DNA of 64,000 nt from the NCBI GenBank assembly GCA_017428285.1, contig JAFRRE010000115.1:1-64000 (forward strand), written 5' to 3'. Within the stretch, counting starts at the first letter, position 1, and the number at the start of each line of letters is the position of its first letter. Shown here one piece after another: positions 52,542 to 62,043 of this stretch. The notes beneath the pieces were generated by a model that was not told the origin of the DNA, searched no databases, and saw only the letters and a program-made list of their open reading frames with translations. The stretch is from Bacteroidales bacterium. Its GTDB lineage: Bacteria > Bacteroidota > Bacteroidia > Bacteroidales > F082. Position numbers and translations under genes: made by a program.

Positions 52542-53684
52542 ATGAGACACCATCTTTATAATCCGGACTTTAAATTTGTAAAGGAACCAGAGGAATTCAA
52601 TAAGTACACCGACCGGAACGTGTTGCAGTTCTGTTTGGGCGCAACGATGTACATGCCAGGCCATAAGAATTTCATCGATGCGATTTTGACGCGCAAATAT
52701 CCTGGCTTGACATCCATGGTCATGTGCTTCGAGGATGCTTGCAAAATTGAAGATGTCCCTAGGGCAGAAGCGAATAGTTTACATACGCTGGATGTCCTTT
52801 CCCAGAAACTCGAAAGTGGGGAGATCACCTATGCGGACATTCCTCTTCTTATTTTCCGTGTCAGAAATCTGGAGCAATTCAAACACTTTGCGGAACAGCT
52901 GCAACCGCGTTATCTTAAAGTGTTGACTGGCTTTAACTTTCCAAAGTTCAACGCGGAAAACGGTGAGGGGTATTTTGCTTATTTGAAAGAATTAAACGAT
53001 CGTTTTGGCGAGATTCTATATGGTCTTCCCATCATTGAGGACAGTGCTGTTGCTTTCAAGGAAACACGTATGGCGGAATTGTTGGGAATCAAACAGATTC
53101 TTGACCGTTATAAGCCGTTGGTCTTAAATGTCCGTGTGGGCGCCACTGACTTTTCGTCTTGTTTTGGAGCTAGGCGAGATGTGGAATATACGATCTATGA
53201 CATCTTGACGGTGAGCGATATCTTGCTGGATATTCTGAATATCTTTACACGCCGTGGTGATTATGTGGTGTCGGGTCCCGTGTGGGAATATTTTAAGATC
53301 AACAAGAGTATGCGTTTCCAAGAGCTGCCCAAAATCAATCTGCAAGAATCCCTTCTGCGCCGCGAACCCCTGGTCGGCGCTGAGGTTGATGGGCTGCTCC
53401 GTGAATTGATTATTGACAAGGCCAATGGTTTTATTGGAAAGACCATCATCCATCCAAGCCATATCAATTACGTGAACGGCTTTCTTGCGGTCACACGAGA
53501 GGAATATGAAGATGCACTTCAAGTGTTGAATACGTCTGGCGGTGTAATCAAGAGCGGCACAGCAAATAAGATGAACGAAATAGGTCCACACCGTTTGTGG
53601 GCGGAGCGTCTCATCGCCAGGGCAGCTGCTTATGGCGTGATCGAGAACAAACAGGATTACATTAAGCTATTCGGGAATCATTAA
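52542..53684 (+). CDS. HpcH/HpaI aldolase / CitE-like C-C bond lyase
   Basis: 380 aa, longer than CitE (about 290). Motifs: CFEDACKIEDVPRAEAN (metal-binding acid), LPIIEDSAVAF, LNVRVGATDFSSCFGARRD (Arg and Asp of the active site), GKTIIHPSHINYVNGF (HPxxI). It resembles the longer 'C-C bond lyase' subgroup of the family. It would split or join an acetyl or pyruvyl-type unit to a 2-oxo acid, possibly on a carrier other than CoA. Confidence 0.8.
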   Translation: MRHHLYNPDFKFVKEPEEFNKYTDRNVLQFCLGATMYMPGHKNFIDAILTRKYPGLTSMVMCFEDACKIEDVPRAEANSLHTLDVLSQKLESGEITYADIPLLIFRVRNLEQFKHFAEQLQPRYLKVLTGFNFPKFNAENGEGYFAYLKELNDRFGEILYGLPIIEDSAVAFKETRMAELLGIKQILDRYKPLVLNVRVGATDFSSCFGARRDVEYTIYDILTVSDILLDILNIFTRRGDYVVSGPVWEYFKINKSMRFQELPKINLQESLLRREPLVGAEVDGLLRELIIDKANGFIGKTIIHPSHINYVNGFLAVTREEYEDALQVLNTSGGVIKSGTANKMNEIGPHRLWAERLIARAAAYGVIENKQDYIKLFGNH

Positions 53685-53702
53685 TCTGATAAAGGCTTTT
53701 CA

Positions 53703-55082
53703 ATGGAAAAGAGCAACACTAATATTACAGATTGCTTCATTCACAATCTTATGGATTTTGCAGCATCCATAGATGATAACGTGTATCGCCATATCCAGAA
53801 TTGCTTTTTGGATTATTTGGGATGTGCATGGGGAGGGACAACGCTTCTGGGAACCAAAGTGGAGATGTTTATCAACGATACTGTCGGTTCCGCGGGTAAA
53901 AGCGAAGTCTTTGGCCAAAAGACAAAATATGGAGCAACGATAGCCGCATTCGCAAATGGAATGTTTTCCCATGCTTTGGAGATGGACGACGGCCAGCGGG
54001 TTGGAACCATGCACCTTGCTGCCCCTGTTTTTTCAGGGTTACTAGCAATCGCTGAACAGGAGAGCATCACCTACGATGATTTCCTGAAAGGTGCCGCTGT
54101 CGGTTACGAAACCGCTATTCGACTGGCTTGCTCGATTCAACCCTATCACAAGAAACGGGGTTTCCATACCACAGGAACTTGTGGCACCATTGGGGTGGCA
54201 ATGGCCGTCGCGACAGCGCTTCATGCCAATTTTGACCAATATAAATCAACCCTCTCAGCGGCCGTCAGCAGTGCGGCAGGAGTGCTGGAAATGTTGGCTG
54301 ATGATTCGGAATTGAAACCTTACAACGTGGGTCGCGCTGCTAGTGATGGATTGTTGTCTGCATATATTGGGAAATGCGGCTTTGTCTCGCCTAACGACGC
54401 CTTGATGGGGAAACGTGGCTTCTATGCTACAATGACCGATAAGTATGATTTGTCATACGTGCTGGACTTTGAAAAGTATCCAGTGCTTTGTACGACTACC
54501 TTTTTCAAGCCATACGCCGCATGTCGTCATTGTCATCCGGCGATTGAGGCAGCGTTGGCATTGACAAAACAACAGGGGATCGTCCCTTCAAAAATCAAGG
54601 CAATAAAAGTCAAGACATACGACCTGGCTATTGTGGGCCATGATCATCAAGAAGCCAAGAGTGTAAACTCGGCCAAAATGAGTATCCCTTATAGCGTTGC
54701 GGTGGCTGTTATTCGGCAACAAGCTGGTATCCAGGAGTTTGACTTAAATACCATTACTAGGGAAGACATTGCTGGCTTGGCAAAGAAAGTAACCGTTGAG
54801 GAAGATCCTTCGCTTTCGGCACTGATACCTGATAAACGAGCTGCAATTGTTGAAATCATGACAGACGAAACTGTTTATCAAAAAAAGGTTGATGTTGCCA
54901 AGGGTGAACCCGAGAATCCCATGAGTAGGGAAGAATTGGTGCAAAAGTTTTGTTTCTTGGCCCAATATGCCGGGAGGGACAACCGTTGGTGTGATAGGGC
55001 GGCGCAAATGATCTTTGATTCAAGTAAAGGGTCGCTCATGGGCTCCATGTTGCCTTATCTCTTTGGAAATACAATCGATTAA
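53703..55082 (+). CDS. MmgE/PrpD family dehydratase or decarboxylase
   Basis: 459 aa. NCFLDYLGCAWGG, GMFSHALEMDDGQRVGTMHLAAPVF, GYETAIRLACSI, HTTGTCGTIGVAMAVA and KPYAACRHCHPAIEAAL are the family hallmarks. Members include 2-methylcitrate dehydratase and cis-aconitate decarboxylase. Its place between a CitE-like lyase and a fumarase suggests dehydration of a branched dicarboxylate or tricarboxylate. Confidence 0.85.
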   Translation: MEKSNTNITDCFIHNLMDFAASIDDNVYRHIQNCFLDYLGCAWGGTTLLGTKVEMFINDTVGSAGKSEVFGQKTKYGATIAAFANGMFSHALEMDDGQRVGTMHLAAPVFSGLLAIAEQESITYDDFLKGAAVGYETAIRLACSIQPYHKKRGFHTTGTCGTIGVAMAVATALHANFDQYKSTLSAAVSSAAGVLEMLADDSELKPYNVGRAASDGLLSAYIGKCGFVSPNDALMGKRGFYATMTDKYDLSYVLDFEKYPVLCTTTFFKPYAACRHCHPAIEAALALTKQQGIVPSKIKAIKVKTYDLAIVGHDHQEAKSVNSAKMSIPYSVAVAVIRQQAGIQEFDLNTITREDIAGLAKKVTVEEDPSLSALIPDKRAAIVEIMTDETVYQKKVDVAKGEPENPMSREELVQKFCFLAQYAGRDNRWCDRAAQMIFDSSKGSLMGSMLPYLFGNTID

Positions 55083-55093
55083 CTGTAGTTGAT

Positions 55094-55603
55094 ATGATAT
55101 TTGATTTGAAGACGCCATTCAGTGAAGATGTCATCAGGCAACTTAAGGTTGGTGATGTCGTCAACATTAGCGGCTATATCTATACGGGGCGTGATGCCGT
55201 ACTTCCCAAAATCATTCGTTTGGCAGAAGAGAACCGTTTGGACGACTATGGGATCAACCTGCAAGGAGCGGTGATTTTTCACACGGCAGTAAGTCCCGCA
55301 GGCGTTGGCCCGACTTCAAGTAACAAGGTGGAGATCGAATCCTCCTTTGAACCTTTGTCACGCTATGGCGTGAAGATGCACCTTGGCAAAGGCGCTATCT
55401 CCAAAGAAACGGTGCAGGTGTTAGCAGAACAGAATGCGGTATTTGCCATCATCCCGCCCGTGACAGCGCTGTTGGGAAGTCAGACCGTGGAACAGAAAAT
55501 CATCGCTTTCCCTGAACTGGGCATGGAAGCATTCAACCAATTGAGAGTAGTGAACTATCAAGCCATCATTGCGGCAGCGAAAGGAGTGTCCATCTATGAT
55601 TAG
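55094..55603 (+). CDS. class I fumarase/tartrate dehydratase, beta subunit
   Basis: 169 aa. LKVGDVVNISGYIYTGRDAVLPKI and IFHTAVSPAGVGPTSSNKVE are typical of the FumA C-terminal / TtdB domain. It carries no Fe-S ligands itself and forms the active site with the alpha subunit, whose ATG (55596) overlaps it by 8 bp. The order beta before alpha is the reverse of many operons. Confidence 0.88.
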   Translation: MIFDLKTPFSEDVIRQLKVGDVVNISGYIYTGRDAVLPKIIRLAEENRLDDYGINLQGAVIFHTAVSPAGVGPTSSNKVEIESSFEPLSRYGVKMHLGKGAISKETVQVLAEQNAVFAIIPPVTALLGSQTVEQKIIAFPELGMEAFNQLRVVNYQAIIAAAKGVSIYD

Positions 55604-56441
55604 TGTCCAAGATAAAGTAGCCGCCTGTCTTGTGAGCGCAGGCTCCACCTTCCGCGACGACCAAAAAGAAGCCTATCGTCGCGCCATTGCTGATGAGGCG
55701 AATGCGAATGCCTGTTGGGTCATGCGACAGGTGCTGGATAATGCCTTGGTGGCGGAAGAACGACGCAGTCCACTTTGTGACGACACGGGCATCCCACATC
55801 TTTTTCTTGAAGTAGGGAAGAACCGCACAGTCACCGGGGAATTGTTGGAACAGATTAAGGAAGGCGTCGCCATGGGATTGCGCCAGTTGCCTGGACGGCC
55901 CATGGCCATCAAAGGTGATGACGATGCCCGTATTGACCAGAGTGGCGGCCTGAACGAAGATAGCGGTGCCTTGGCGCCATCGCCGATCCTGATCAAACCC
56001 GTTGATGAAGAGGTTATTCGACTGACCATCTTGATGCTGGGAGGCGGTCCTGCCATCCGAGGCATTACCCAACGTGTGTTCCACAAACACAGCGTGGATG
56101 TGGTGGTTGACGAGATCGTGTCTCGCGCCATCCCTGCCGTTAGCCAACTGGGTTGTTCGCCCTGTACCCTGGCTGTCGGCATTGGCCGCAGCCAGTTCGA
56201 AGCCACAAGCTTGATGATGGAGGCTATGGTCTATGGAGATTTCAGCAAACAGACTGCTTTTGAGAAAAGAATCACTGATAAAGTGAATGAATCCCATACT
56301 GGTCCTCTAGGATTGGGTGGAAAACATAGTGTTTTGGCTACCTTTGCAAAAGTCGGTCCTCAGCGTGCGAGCGGTGTCAGAATCGTGGCATTGAGGCCTT
56401 GTTGCTGCTTTGAGCCAAGAAGGGCAAGTGTGGAATTATAA
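55596..56441 (+). CDS. class I fumarase/tartrate dehydratase, alpha subunit
   Basis: 281 aa from ATG 55596. Candidate 4Fe-4S ligands lie in PLCDDTG and QLGCSPCTLAVGIG. The C-terminus GVRIVALRPCCCFEPRRA is the usual family ending, so the gene is complete. It hydrates a double bond (fumarate, mesaconate) or dehydrates malate, citramalate or tartrate. A dedicated copy inside a glycan operon is unusual. Confidence 0.88.
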   Translation: MISVQDKVAACLVSAGSTFRDDQKEAYRRAIADEANANACWVMRQVLDNALVAEERRSPLCDDTGIPHLFLEVGKNRTVTGELLEQIKEGVAMGLRQLPGRPMAIKGDDDARIDQSGGLNEDSGALAPSPILIKPVDEEVIRLTILMLGGGPAIRGITQRVFHKHSVDVVVDEIVSRAIPAVSQLGCSPCTLAVGIGRSQFEATSLMMEAMVYGDFSKQTAFEKRITDKVNESHTGPLGLGGKHSVLATFAKVGPQRASGVRIVALRPCCCFEPRRASVEL

Positions 56442-56454
56442 TGTTTTGAAAGAT

Positions 56455-57537
56455 ATGAATATCAATACTTTTTTGAAATTCAAACAATTGTATTTGCTTT
56501 TGCCTGGTTTTCTGCAAAAGCCCATTGACGACGTAAGGTATCGAAAAGCGACCAAGAAAGCGCTTAAACTTTTTCTTACCAAGGACGAGTATGCCGATGA
56601 GGCTTTGAAACGGGAGATCGTAAAAGATATCAAACATTGTCGCAAACAGTATAAAACGAAACCGGAGGAGTACTTCCTGTTTGGTTTCCGAAACCTTCCG
56701 CCTGAAGGACGTGCGGAGTTCTTGCCCGATTTCATCAAGGATCGTGTGCTGAGTAAAATAGTGGGTTTCGATGTTTTCTCCAAGGAATTGAAGGATAAGT
56801 ATAATTTTTATAAACTTGCCGGCAAGTACTTTGGCAGAGATGTGATGCTTATGAATAGCAAGGGCGGCGATAATCTCATCGAATTCAAGCATTTTGCGGC
56901 AAAACATCCCGAATTATTCATAAAAAGCAATCTGTTAAGTAAGGGTAGAGGCGTTGATTTGTATCATATCTCCTCCGACGAAGAGGCTGAGAAGGTCTAT
57001 GCTTCGCTCAGCAAGATTGGAGGGGATTGGATTGTGGAAGAGAAAATCCTGCAAGTCCCTGAGATGGCGCAATGGAATGCCAGCTCTGTGAATACGATAC
57101 GACTGCCTGCCATTCTAAACAATGACCGTTGGACGGTGCTGGGTGCGTTTTTCCGTACAGGACGTGCGGGTTCTGTGGTGGACAATGCCGGTGCAGGTGG
57201 TGTCTTCGCATGCATTGACGCTGAAACGGGTATCCTCAGCTCGGATGGTGTGGACGAGGATGGCGTTTACTATGAGAGACACCCTCAAAGCGGCCTTAAA
57301 TATAGGGGATGGCAAATACCCCAATGGGGGGAATTGCTAGCTGTTGCCGAAGAAGTTCACCGTTCCTTGCCCCATCACAAATACGTCGGCTGGGATTTCG
57401 CCCTGACAGAAAAAGGCTGGGTGTTGCTTGAAGGTAACTGGGGACAATTCGTTTCGCAATATAATGACCATATCGGGTTAAAGAAGCGTTTCCTGGAGTT
57501 GCTTGATGTCAATGAAGATTTTATAACAAAGAAATAA
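56455..57537 (+). CDS. sugar-transfer-associated ATP-grasp protein
   Basis: 360 aa from ATG 56455; an upstream TTG start would overlap the fumarase. The ATP-grasp core has FIKSNLLSKGRGVDLYHI, DWIVEEKILQVPEMAQWNASSVNTIRL and KYVGWDFALTEKGWVLLEGNWG (metal ligands Asp/Glu/Asn). I recognise this as the type found beside glycosyltransferases (PF14397). It may join a carboxylic or amino acid to a sugar. It is followed at 3 bp by a related gene. Confidence 0.8.
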   Translation: MNINTFLKFKQLYLLLPGFLQKPIDDVRYRKATKKALKLFLTKDEYADEALKREIVKDIKHCRKQYKTKPEEYFLFGFRNLPPEGRAEFLPDFIKDRVLSKIVGFDVFSKELKDKYNFYKLAGKYFGRDVMLMNSKGGDNLIEFKHFAAKHPELFIKSNLLSKGRGVDLYHISSDEEAEKVYASLSKIGGDWIVEEKILQVPEMAQWNASSVNTIRLPAILNNDRWTVLGAFFRTGRAGSVVDNAGAGGVFACIDAETGILSSDGVDEDGVYYERHPQSGLKYRGWQIPQWGELLAVAEEVHRSLPHHKYVGWDFALTEKGWVLLEGNWGQFVSQYNDHIGLKKRFLELLDVNEDFITKK

Positions 57538-57540
57538 GAA

Positions 57541-58584
57541 ATGAGTTTAAAGTATCGTATTCGGCGTATCGGCTTTAGCGTATGGTATTATTTCAAGAGT
57601 ACCAGACGTTATAAAAAGCTAAGACTTGATCTTCCCAAGCTGACGAGCGAGGAGAAGAAACAGTTTAAGGAAACATGGCCTGGAGTTACCATCCTTCCTT
57701 TGGATTATATCTATGCTCGGATCTATAAAAAGATACAAGGCTTCTCGCCCTATTATTTGGCTCCTAGCTGGTTTTATGAGCTAAGGAAATTCATTAATCC
57801 CAAGAAGCAGCTCTACGCTTTGGAAAACAAGGCGTTATGTGATGTCTATTTTCCCGAGATATCTTTTCCAGAGCCTTATGTGAGACGCCTTAATGGCCTG
57901 TTCTATGACAAAGACATGAACTACATCACTCGTGAAGAGGCCGAACGTATTTTGAGGGAAAAGAAAGAGTTTATCATCAAGCCATCCTTGGGAACCCTTC
58001 AAGGACAAGGTGTAGCGAAGGTCAATTGCGAAAAAGATAATGTGTCGGAAGCCATTAATAAAGCAGGGAAGGACTTCATCGCCCAGGAGGTGTTGAGACA
58101 AGCCCCGGAGATTGAACGATTGAATCCCTCTTCACTCAATTGTTTCAGAGTCACGACGCTTTATATGAATGGGAAATTTGATTATAGCACCATGTTGAAG
58201 GTGGGCAAAAAAGGCGCTTTCCGAGACAATTGGAATTGTGCTTATTTAATGGGGGTGGACAAAAACGGTGTGCTTTGTGAATTTGCTTATGACTATGACT
58301 TGAACCCCATCACCCAATCAGATAATGGCATGGTATTCAAAGGAATGGCTATGCCTTGCTTCCAGGAGATCATCCAGCATTGTGAACAAATGCATAAGAA
58401 GTACTTCGCTAATTGTGGGGTTATCGGATGGGATGTGACACTTGACAGTGATTATAAGGTCAGGGTTGTTGAAACCAATCTTTTCAATCCCGGAACTAAT
58501 ATGGAGCAGTATGCCAGTGGCGATTTCTTCCGTCCGTTCCGAGACGATATGCTTCAATATAAAGCTAGAGCGCTGAAGAAATAG
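57541..58584 (+). CDS. sugar-transfer-associated ATP-grasp protein
   Basis: 347 aa, same family as the preceding gene but divergent. FIIKPSLGTLQGQGVAKV, DFIAQEVLRQAPEIERLNPSSLNCFRVTT and GVIGWDVTLDSDYKVRVVETNLFNPGTN are the ATP and metal motifs. Two in tandem suggest two ligations, perhaps of two acids made by the dicarboxylate module. Ends 40 bp before a secreted protein. Confidence 0.8.
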   Translation: MSLKYRIRRIGFSVWYYFKSTRRYKKLRLDLPKLTSEEKKQFKETWPGVTILPLDYIYARIYKKIQGFSPYYLAPSWFYELRKFINPKKQLYALENKALCDVYFPEISFPEPYVRRLNGLFYDKDMNYITREEAERILREKKEFIIKPSLGTLQGQGVAKVNCEKDNVSEAINKAGKDFIAQEVLRQAPEIERLNPSSLNCFRVTTLYMNGKFDYSTMLKVGKKGAFRDNWNCAYLMGVDKNGVLCEFAYDYDLNPITQSDNGMVFKGMAMPCFQEIIQHCEQMHKKYFANCGVIGWDVTLDSDYKVRVVETNLFNPGTNMEQYASGDFFRPFRDDMLQYKARALKK

Positions 58585-58623
58585 TATCATTTCTGCATCA
58601 AAACAAAGAGCCAACTATAAAAA

Positions 58624-59733
58624 ATGAGAACAATGATAGCAATGCTTAAAAGGGTTTTATTTGTTTTCTTGTTTCTTTGCAGTTCGATGGTTTATGGTCA
58701 AAGCCGAGATTCTTTGGTGGCGTTGTTCCTTCAAGAACCGAATGAGGAGTTCGTAGCCATCAAGTGCGACAAGGATTGGGAACAGAACTTTCACTATGCG
58801 ACCATCCTTCATGTTGGTGACAAGTATGTCATGTATTACAGGACGTTTAACAGGGATACTGACACAAAATTGTTGTACTGCTATGCGGAATCGCAAGACG
58901 GTATCCACTGGACCAAACCGGATTTGGGACTATATGAATATGCTGGTGACAAACGCAACAATATTCTTTCTGACAGATTCAATGGAGCCTCATTTGAATA
59001 CAACGACGGCATCTATTATTTGCTTGCCGACAGAATGTATGATTCCATCGATAATACGGACAATAAGGCCTTGTATCTGCTGAAAAGTACCGACGGGAAG
59101 GTGTTTTCGATGACTGACACCATACCGGCACCTTTGGTTTGTGACACTCACAACGAGTTGTTATGGGATCGATGGACGAAAACCTACAAATGGTATCTTC
59201 GCAGTTGGTCGCTTCCACTTAACCTTGTGCCTAGCCCCAACCACAGCAGGGCAAGGTATAGGACAGTGTCATTTGCTGAAACGAAACAACCGGATGTCTT
59301 CCAAGTGTATAATATGTTTAAGGCAAAAAACCGTAAAGCAACCAATGCGGTTACCTTGAAAGAGGAATTGCCCGTCGTTATGAGGAATGTCACCCAAGAG
59401 GATTATGACATCTACACCCCCTGCGTGCATCAATACAGAAAGGACTTGTATATTGCCTATCCAACCTATTATTATCATATCCCCGATCTTGAGCATGGAG
59501 GGAAGAGCGACAACAATGGCCCTGGACTTGTGGCTATGTGGGTGAGTACAGACGGCGAGCACTTTTTTGAATTGAATGACAAATACATGACCAATGGCGA
59601 TAATTGGTTGGAGTACTGTATCGGCCATGTGGAAACAGATACGTGTTTTATCCATTACTATATCACCTTTGATAATCCGCACAGGGGAACAAAACCGAAC
59701 ACCATCAAGGGAAGGATACATAATAAACAGTAA
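58624..59733 (+). CDS. secreted five-bladed beta-propeller protein, paralogue 1
   Basis: 369 aa. The N-terminus is a signal peptide (MLKRVLFVFLFLCSSMVYGQS, cut about after GQS); the paralogue at 60952 suggests the true start may be ATG 58642. The body has repeated propeller motifs (YVMYYRTF, CYAESQDGIHWTKPDLGL, DTHNELLWDRWTKTYKWYLRS, VSTDGEHFFEL) as in GH32/43/68-like folds. No catalytic triad can be assigned. It may bind, trim or modify the glycan outside the cytoplasm. Confidence 0.75.
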   Translation: MRTMIAMLKRVLFVFLFLCSSMVYGQSRDSLVALFLQEPNEEFVAIKCDKDWEQNFHYATILHVGDKYVMYYRTFNRDTDTKLLYCYAESQDGIHWTKPDLGLYEYAGDKRNNILSDRFNGASFEYNDGIYYLLADRMYDSIDNTDNKALYLLKSTDGKVFSMTDTIPAPLVCDTHNELLWDRWTKTYKWYLRSWSLPLNLVPSPNHSRARYRTVSFAETKQPDVFQVYNMFKAKNRKATNAVTLKEELPVVMRNVTQEDYDIYTPCVHQYRKDLYIAYPTYYYHIPDLEHGGKSDNNGPGLVAMWVSTDGEHFFELNDKYMTNGDNWLEYCIGHVETDTCFIHYYITFDNPHRGTKPNTIKGRIHNKQ

Positions 59734-59779
59734 GAAACGACTTTTGACTTTATTTTTATCATCATTTAATAGCTTTGAA

Positions 59780-60946
59780 ATGGATTACAATGGGAAAAGA
59801 GTCCTTGTTTTGGATGGTTTTGGACGCCAAGTTGCCGTGATTCTAACGGAATTGCATGACCTGGGTTGCGTGATAACAACACTCAACGATAGTAAACTGG
59901 ATATTGGTTATGCTTCGCGTTATCCCAAACACCGAATTGTTGAGCATGGAATCAGACATGATGAGGAACTGTATCGTAAGGTGATCGAACGAGAAATGGC
60001 CTCGGGCAACTATGATGTATTCCTCCCAATGGTTGAGAAATCAACGGATATTCTGACAGATATGTTGGAAAAAGGGGAAGTGCCAGAAAATGTTAAAGTC
60101 ATCGTTGCCCCTAGACAGGCATTCCTTAAAGCGTATGACAAAGAGGAGACGATGCGTTTCTGTCAGGAAATAGGTGTTCCTTGCCCTAGGACCAAGATGG
60201 ATAATGAAACCTTGGATGAGTATTTGTCAAAAGTGATGTTTCCCTTAGCCTGTAAACCTCGGAAGGGTAGTGGCTCAGCTGGATTCAAGAAGGTGGATAG
60301 TCGTGAAGAACTGGAAAGATACATCGCAGAAGGCGTGATCAAGGTTGACGAATATGTGCTTCAAGAGTATATTCCGCATTCAGGGACTCGCTACAGTTGC
60401 CGCGTCTTCCTTGACAAACAACAGAATGTAATCTACGATGTGGAAGTACAAGGTTTTCGGTCTTATCCGGTTGATGGCGGCCCTGGGTGCTATTGTAGAT
60501 CGATCAATCGTCGGGATGTAAAAGAGTATTCCGAACTATTGCTCAAGAAACTTGGTTGGGTTGGGTTGGCTCACGTTTGCTTTATGTTTGATCCCCGTGA
60601 CAATACGCCTAAGCTGATCGAAATCAATGGTCGTATCCCAGCGGGCATCAAGATCTGCCATGTGGTGGGCGTAAAAATAGTGAAGGCCATGTTTGACCTG
60701 GCTTACGATGTCCCCATGGAACCTTATCCTAAAGATTTCCCAGAAGGAGAAGGCTTGCGCTATATGCACACTGACTTTATGTGGTTGCTAAAATCCAAAG
60801 ATCGTTTCAGAGCGAAACCCTCATGGTTCAACTTTAGGAAAAACCATGACTACATCTGGAGCTGGAGAGACCCGTGGCCATTCTTTACCTATACTATTGA
60901 ACATATCAAGACCTATAGGGCGGATATGAAAAAAAGAGAGCATTGA
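59780..60946 (+). CDS. ATP-grasp ligase (carbamoyl-phosphate-synthase-like)
   Basis: 388 aa from ATG 59780; the frame is open further upstream inside the propeller gene, but KRVLVLDGFGRQVAVI is the natural N-terminus. ACKPRKGSGSAGFKKV, VLQEYIPHSGTRYSCRVFLD and CFMFDPRDNTPKLIEINGRIP are the ATP, phosphate and metal motifs. It joins an acid to an amine or phosphate. It sits between the two propeller paralogues. Confidence 0.8.
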   Translation: MDYNGKRVLVLDGFGRQVAVILTELHDLGCVITTLNDSKLDIGYASRYPKHRIVEHGIRHDEELYRKVIEREMASGNYDVFLPMVEKSTDILTDMLEKGEVPENVKVIVAPRQAFLKAYDKEETMRFCQEIGVPCPRTKMDNETLDEYLSKVMFPLACKPRKGSGSAGFKKVDSREELERYIAEGVIKVDEYVLQEYIPHSGTRYSCRVFLDKQQNVIYDVEVQGFRSYPVDGGPGCYCRSINRRDVKEYSELLLKKLGWVGLAHVCFMFDPRDNTPKLIEINGRIPAGIKICHVVGVKIVKAMFDLAYDVPMEPYPKDFPEGEGLRYMHTDFMWLLKSKDRFRAKPSWFNFRKNHDYIWSWRDPWPFFTYTIEHIKTYRADMKKREH

Positions 60947-60951
60947 GCGTT

Positions 60952-62043
60952 ATGATTAAAAGGTTATTATTTGCTTTGTTGTTACTGTGCAGTTACAACA
61001 TTTATGGCCAAAGCCGGGATTCTTTGGTGGCTTTGTTCCTTCAAGAACCGAACGAAGAATTTGATGCCATCAAGTGCGAGAAGGAGTGGGAACACAGTTT
61101 TCACTATGCAACCCTTCTCCATGTTGGTGACAAATATGTCATGTATTACCGGACATTCGATAAGAGTATGGATACCAGGCTTTTATACTGCTATGCGGAA
61201 TCAGAGGACGGTATCCATTGGACCAAACCCAATCTGGGACTATTTGATTATCATGGTGATAAAAACAACAACATTATTTCCGATCGATTCAATGGTGCTT
61301 CTTTTGAATACAACGACGGCGTCTTCTATATGCTCGCTGACAGGATGTATGATTCCATAGACAATACTGATGTCAAAGGATTGTATCTGTTTGAAAGCGT
61401 TGACGGAAAAGTGTTTGTGCAAAAAGATACCATCCCAGTACCTTTGGCTTGTGATACTCATAATGAGTTATTATGGGACCGATGGACGAAAACTTACAAG
61501 TGGTACTTGCGCAGCTGGTCGCTTCCGATCAATGCTAATGTTGTCCCCAATCATGTACGGCCAAGGCAAAGGACGGTGTCGTTTTGTGAAACAAAGCAAC
61601 CAGATGCCTATCAGGTTTATGACCGTTATCTGTCCAAAACAGTCAAATCATCTAAAGTGGTTACTTTAAAAGAAGAGTTACCTGTCATTATGAGAAATGT
61701 GTCTCATGAGGACTATGATATCTACACGCCCTGTGTTCATCAATATAGAAAAGACTTGTTTATTGCATATCCAACATGTTTTTATCACGTTCCTGATATT
61801 GCCCATGGTGGTGTAAAAGACAATGATGGTAGCGGGGTGGTTGCCTTCTGGGTGAGTACGGATGGCGAACACTTCTTTGAACTGAATGATAAATACATGA
61901 CCAATGGTGATAACTGGTTGGAATATTGCATAGGTCATGTAGAAACCGATTCATATTATATTCACTATTATATAACATTCAACAATCCCCATGGAGGGGC
62001 CAAAACGAATGCGATTAGAGGTAGAATACACTATAAAAAATGA
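60952..62043 (+). CDS. secreted five-bladed beta-propeller protein, paralogue 2
   Basis: 363 aa from ATG 60952. The signal peptide is IKRLLFALLLLCSYNIYGQS. Long stretches are identical or nearly so to the 58624 protein (SRDSLVALFLQEPNEEF, DTHNELLWDRWTKTYKWYLRSWSLP, NDKYMTNGDNWLEYCIGHVETD). The pair arose by duplication with an ATP-grasp gene between them. Divergence is greatest near residues 190-225. Its stop overlaps the deacetylase start by 4 bp. Confidence 0.75.
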   Translation: MIKRLLFALLLLCSYNIYGQSRDSLVALFLQEPNEEFDAIKCEKEWEHSFHYATLLHVGDKYVMYYRTFDKSMDTRLLYCYAESEDGIHWTKPNLGLFDYHGDKNNNIISDRFNGASFEYNDGVFYMLADRMYDSIDNTDVKGLYLFESVDGKVFVQKDTIPVPLACDTHNELLWDRWTKTYKWYLRSWSLPINANVVPNHVRPRQRTVSFCETKQPDAYQVYDRYLSKTVKSSKVVTLKEELPVIMRNVSHEDYDIYTPCVHQYRKDLFIAYPTCFYHVPDIAHGGVKDNDGSGVVAFWVSTDGEHFFELNDKYMTNGDNWLEYCIGHVETDSYYIHYYITFNNPHGGAKTNAIRGRIHYKK

